Assembly (NCBI RefSeq): GCF_002699205.1
Contig: NZ_PABT01000035.1
Location: 1 to 64,000 of the forward strand
Direction: 5' to 3'
DNA: 64,000 bases
Source: Allomuricauda sp.
GTDB lineage: Bacteria; Bacteroidota; Bacteroidia; Flavobacteriales; Flavobacteriaceae
Shown here: in pieces, positions 61,511 through 64,000 of the stretch
How the letters are laid out: each line of letters opens with the position of its first letter
Numbering within the stretch: position 1 is the stretch's first letter
Notes under the pieces: model-generated
Databases searched by the model: none
What the model was told of the DNA's origin: nothing
What the model saw: the letters and a program-made list of their open reading frames with translations, nothing else
Position numbers and translations under genes: made by a program

Positions 61511-63109
61511 TTAGATCTCTTGATAAGCTTTTATGGTCAAGAACTCTTCAAATTTGTTCGACCTCACCAGCTTGTCGAACAAAGTAATGGCTTCCTCAAA
61601 TTTGGTGTTGTGCATATTGCCCTCTCCCACCAAGTGTCTTATTTTACTGATTTCGTCATCAAAAATGGATTGATAAAGTTCTTCGGTCAGTTTTCTGCCA
61701 TCATCCAACCTAACATTGAACTTTAGCCATTGCCAAAGCTGTGTTCTTGAAATTTCAGCGGTAGCCGCATCTTCCATTAAGTTGTTTATGGCCACACAGC
61801 CATTGCCTCGCAGCCAAGACTCCAGATACATGATTCCCACTGAAATGTTTTTTCGGACACCTTTTTCGGTTATGGTGCCTTCAGGGACAGCTATTAGATC
61901 GGCCGCTGTTATTTTATCATCCTCCCGGAGTTTATCCAGCTGATTGGCCTGTGGCATGTACTTGTCAAAAACATCCTTTGCAATTTTTACCAATCCCGGG
62001 TGTGCCACCCATGTACCGTCATGACCATTTTTCACTTCTCGCTCTTTATCCAAACGTACTTTTTCCAATGCCCTTTCGTTCGCAATCGGGTTGTTGTTTA
62101 TCGGAATTTGTGCCGCCATGCCCCCAATGGCATGAATACCTCTTTTGTGGCAACGCTGGATAACCAATTTTGAATAGGCGTCCATAAATGGTACCGTCAT
62201 GGTCACCTGGTCCCTATCGGGCAGAATGTATTCCGGATGGTTCTTGAATTTTTTGATATAGGAAAATATGTAATCCCACCTTCCACAATTAAGACCTACG
62301 ATGTGATTCTTCAATTCATAGATAATTTCATCCAATTGAAAGCTTGCCGTAATGGTTTCAATCAATACGGTCGCCTTGAACGTTCCAACAGGCACCCGTA
62401 AATATTCTTCTGCAAAGATCATTACATCGTTCCACCATCTGGCCTCCAAATAGTGCTCCAATTTGGGCAGGTAAAAATAGGGGGCTGATTTTCTGTTGCG
62501 CAAGGTTTCGGTATTGTGGAAAACGTACAGCCCAAAATCCACCAAACTACCCGAGGCTTCTTCCCCATCGATCAATAAATGCCTTTCGTTCAAATGAAGC
62601 CCCCTTGGTCTCACCAGCAAAACTGCCACCTCATCATTCAATTTGTAATCCTTGCCCTTTTTGGAATCATAATAGGTAATATCCCTTTTATTGGCATCGA
62701 TAAGGTTTTGTTGTCCTTGCATACAATTGTACCAGGTCGGGGCATTACTATCCTCAAAATCGGCCATAAAGGTGTTGGCTCCGGAATTCAATGCGTTGAT
62801 TACCATTTTGCGATCTACGGGCCCTGTTATCTCGACCCTTCTGTCCTGCAAGTCATCTGGAATGTTCTTCACCTTCCAATCGGCGGTCCTTGTCTGCTCA
62901 GTTTCTTTGGGGAAATCTGGAAAAACACCCATATCAAACTGTACTTGCCTTTTAGTTCGTTCTTCCAGCAACTGCAACCTAGATTTGTTGAACTCTTGAT
63001 GCAAGGCAATCAAAAATTTCAAAGCCCCATCTGTTAACAGTTCTGGATAATAGTTCTTGACCTCTTTTGCAAACTGCAATTTGGTATTGGTCATTACTGC
63101 TTCTTCCAT
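61511..63109 (-). CDS. aceB: Malate synthase A
   Basis: A 532-residue malate synthase condensing glyoxylate with acetyl-CoA. The family signature is in KNHIVGLNCGRWDYIFSYIK; MADFEDSNAPTW and the closing NNLMEDAATAEISRTQLWQW are also typical. The ATG at 63109 is chosen: a longer reading from TTG at 63133 would start within the predicted -7 box. First gene of the aceBA pair, divergent from an XRE regulator. Confidence 0.97.
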   Translation of the reverse strand: MEEAVMTNTKLQFAKEVKNYYPELLTDGALKFLIALHQEFNKSRLQLLEERTKRQVQFDMGVFPDFPKETEQTRTADWKVKNIPDDLQDRRVEITGPVDRKMVINALNSGANTFMADFEDSNAPTWYNCMQGQQNLIDANKRDITYYDSKKGKDYKLNDEVAVLLVRPRGLHLNERHLLIDGEEASGSLVDFGLYVFHNTETLRNRKSAPYFYLPKLEHYLEARWWNDVMIFAEEYLRVPVGTFKATVLIETITASFQLDEIIYELKNHIVGLNCGRWDYIFSYIKKFKNHPEYILPDRDQVTMTVPFMDAYSKLVIQRCHKRGIHAIGGMAAQIPINNNPIANERALEKVRLDKEREVKNGHDGTWVAHPGLVKIAKDVFDKYMPQANQLDKLREDDKITAADLIAVPEGTITEKGVRKNISVGIMYLESWLRGNGCVAINNLMEDAATAEISRTQLWQWLKFNVRLDDGRKLTEELYQSIFDDEISKIRHLVGEGNMHNTKFEEAITLFDKLVRSNKFEEFLTIKAYQEI

Positions 63110-63130
63110 AATACATTTCAATTTGTTCAA

Positions 63131-63174
63131 CAAGATTAACGCAAACGTTTGAAAAATGCAAGCGAACGTTCGCT
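63131..63174 (-). promoter_or_regulatory. aceB promoter with twin AACGTT-centred palindromes
   Basis: Minus-strand promoter: TTG (63161-63159) and TAATCTTG (63138-63131). Perfect palindromes CAAACGTTTG (63142-63151) and AGCGAACGTTCGCT (63161-63174) have centres 21 bp apart, so they lie on one DNA face; one fills the spacer and the other covers the -33 box. Binding by the divergent regulator would block or recruit polymerase. Confidence 0.6.
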
Positions 63175-63218
63175 AAATTTAGCATTTTCGCTATTTTTAA
63201 CAAATTCGCAAAAAAGAC

Positions 63219-63226
63219 TATCTTTG
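63219..63226 (+). promoter_or_regulatory. -7 promoter box of the XRE regulator
   Basis: A perfect TATCTTTG, 10 bp before the regulator ATG at 63237, implying an almost leaderless mRNA. TTCGC elements lie just upstream (63204-63208, 63187-63190 partial), so autoregulation is possible. Confidence 0.5.
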
Positions 63227-63236
63227 ATCGAGAAAA

Positions 63237-64000
63237 ATGGAAGAAGAGTATATCAAATTAATATTTGGGCTCAAGCTCAAGCAAATAAGGACCAAAAGAA
63301 AGCTTTCATTATTTGGGCTATCAAAGTTGTCCGGACTTTCAAAATCATACTTGAATGAAATTGAAAAAGGAAAAAAATACCCTAAAACGGACAAAATTGC
63401 CCTACTTGCCGATAAGTTGGAGGTTCCTTATGACAGCATGGTTTCCCTAAAGTTGGACAAAAATCTTGCTCCTGTCGGTGAACTTCTAAAATCCAAAGTC
63501 CTTAAAGAGCTGCCCTTGGAATTATTCGGTATCAAAGAAAGTGACCTTATCGATATTGTTGCGAACGCCCCTACCAAGGTAAATGCCTTTATCAGTACCA
63601 TTATCGAGATTGCCAAACACTATAATTTCGGCAAAGAGAATTTCTATTTGGCATCATTGCGCTCCTACCAAGAGGCCAGCAACAATTATTTTCCTGAATT
63701 GGAAGAAGCTGTTGAAAATTTCAGCAAGGCCTATCAGGTAGATCTAAAAAAGTCGCCCAGCTCTTCCGAGCTTGAAGAAATTTTGATCGAGGAATATGGT
63801 TATACAATAAACAATACTGAACTTACCAGGTATAAAGAACTTGACAACCTTCGTTCCATATTCGTCCCAAAGACTAAAACACTATTAGTGGCGGACCATA
63901 TCGATGAAGCACAACGAACGTTCATCTATGCCAAGGAGATAGGCTATAATTATTTGAACATTGAAGAGCGATTGTACACCTTTACCTGGATCAAATTCAA
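63237..64000 (+). CDS. XRE-family regulator of the glyoxylate shunt (ScfR/RamB-like), runs off window end
   Basis: The first 254 codons of a rightward gene; the frame is open to the window edge. Residues about 10-65 form an XRE helix-turn-helix (LKLKQIRTKRKLSLFGLSKL, SGLSKSYLNEIEKGKKYPKT), followed by a helical sensor region with YQEASNNYFPELEEAVENFS and EEILIEEYGYTI. This layout is that of short-chain fatty acid regulators (ScfR, RamB/MccR/PrpQ-like), which control aceA, aceB or methylcitrate genes in response to acyl-CoA. The divergent position next to aceB agrees with that role. Confidence 0.9.
   Translation, partial: MEEEYIKLIFGLKLKQIRTKRKLSLFGLSKLSGLSKSYLNEIEKGKKYPKTDKIALLADKLEVPYDSMVSLKLDKNLAPVGELLKSKVLKELPLELFGIKESDLIDIVANAPTKVNAFISTIIEIAKHYNFGKENFYLASLRSYQEASNNYFPELEEAVENFSKAYQVDLKKSPSSSELEEILIEEYGYTINNTELTRYKELDNLRSIFVPKTKTLLVADHIDEAQRTFIYAKEIGYNYLNIEERLYTFTWIKF

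Noticed and set aside
61511-63133. Longer malate synthase start at TTG 63133
   Set aside because: This start would lie inside the predicted -7 promoter box; the ATG at 63109 gives a standard N-terminus.
1-64000. CRISPR arrays, rRNA, tRNA genes or riboswitches
   Set aside because: No regularly spaced repeat series, cloverleaf or conserved riboswitch core was found by reading; a covariance-model search could not be run.

Overview
The window looks like part of a marine flavobacterial chromosome (Bacteroidota, Flavobacteriaceae). The evidence is three SusC/SusD pairs, FecR anti-sigma factors with C-terminal DUF4974-type domains, a hybrid two-component system (HTCS), promoters of the Bacteroidota type (TAnnTTTG at -7), no Shine-Dalgarno sequences and AT-rich spacers. 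No rRNA, tRNA, CRISPR array or complete mobile element was seen. Species assignment is not possible from the sequence alone.

Layout. (1) 1-7.7 kb, minus strand: FecR-type anti-sigma factor, STN-containing SusC, SusD and a glycerate 2-kinase (MOFRL family) whose C-terminus looks truncated; no sigma factor adjoins this FecR. (2) 7.7-11.5 kb: a scrap-yard island with an integron attC-like hairpin and a small unknown gene, a frameshifted gene cut by a transposase remnant, a 21-bp tandem repeat, a class II Fic protein with repeated TTTTTCAC boxes at its promoter, a collapsed hipBA remnant and a perfect 40-bp palindrome. (3) 11.5-24.6 kb, minus strand: a polysaccharide utilisation locus with HTCS regulator, SusC/SusD, cytoplasmic GH130 beta-mannoside enzyme, MFS transporter and an unclassified secreted lipoprotein that is probably a glycosidase. 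(4) 24.9-26.8 kb: a PepSY membrane protein, an unknown protein and a sortilin/BNR-type gene fragment.

(5) 26.9-45.0 kb, minus strand, is the most interesting part. An ECF sigma factor, FecR and STN-SusC/SusD are followed by a run of non-glycan enzymes: M19 dipeptidase, two large lipoprotein amidohydrolases with a secreted beta-propeller between them, RidA, creatininase-family hydrolase, secreted alpha/beta hydrolase, lipoprotein Asp/Glu racemase and a DASS dicarboxylate transporter, closed by a strong terminator. I infer an outer-membrane-import and periplasmic-processing route for a small nitrogenous compound (peptide, amide, cyclic imide or D-amino-acid conjugate) instead of a sugar.

(6) 45.5-54.2 kb: DUF1080 lipoprotein, thioredoxin, two tandem universal stress proteins (trx and usp each preceded by a CRP/FNR-like box at about -41.5) and an RND efflux operon. 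(7) 54.2-58.6 kb: hydroxyproline catabolism (4-hydroxyproline 2-epimerase, alpha-ketoglutarate semialdehyde dehydrogenase, DapA-family deaminase) with a divergent AraC regulator. (8) 58.7-64 kb: an exonuclease/GIY-YIG protein and the glyoxylate shunt genes aceA and aceB, with a divergent XRE regulator of the ScfR/RamB kind that runs off the window end; the aceB/regulator gap holds two AACGTT-centred palindromes exactly 21 bp apart.
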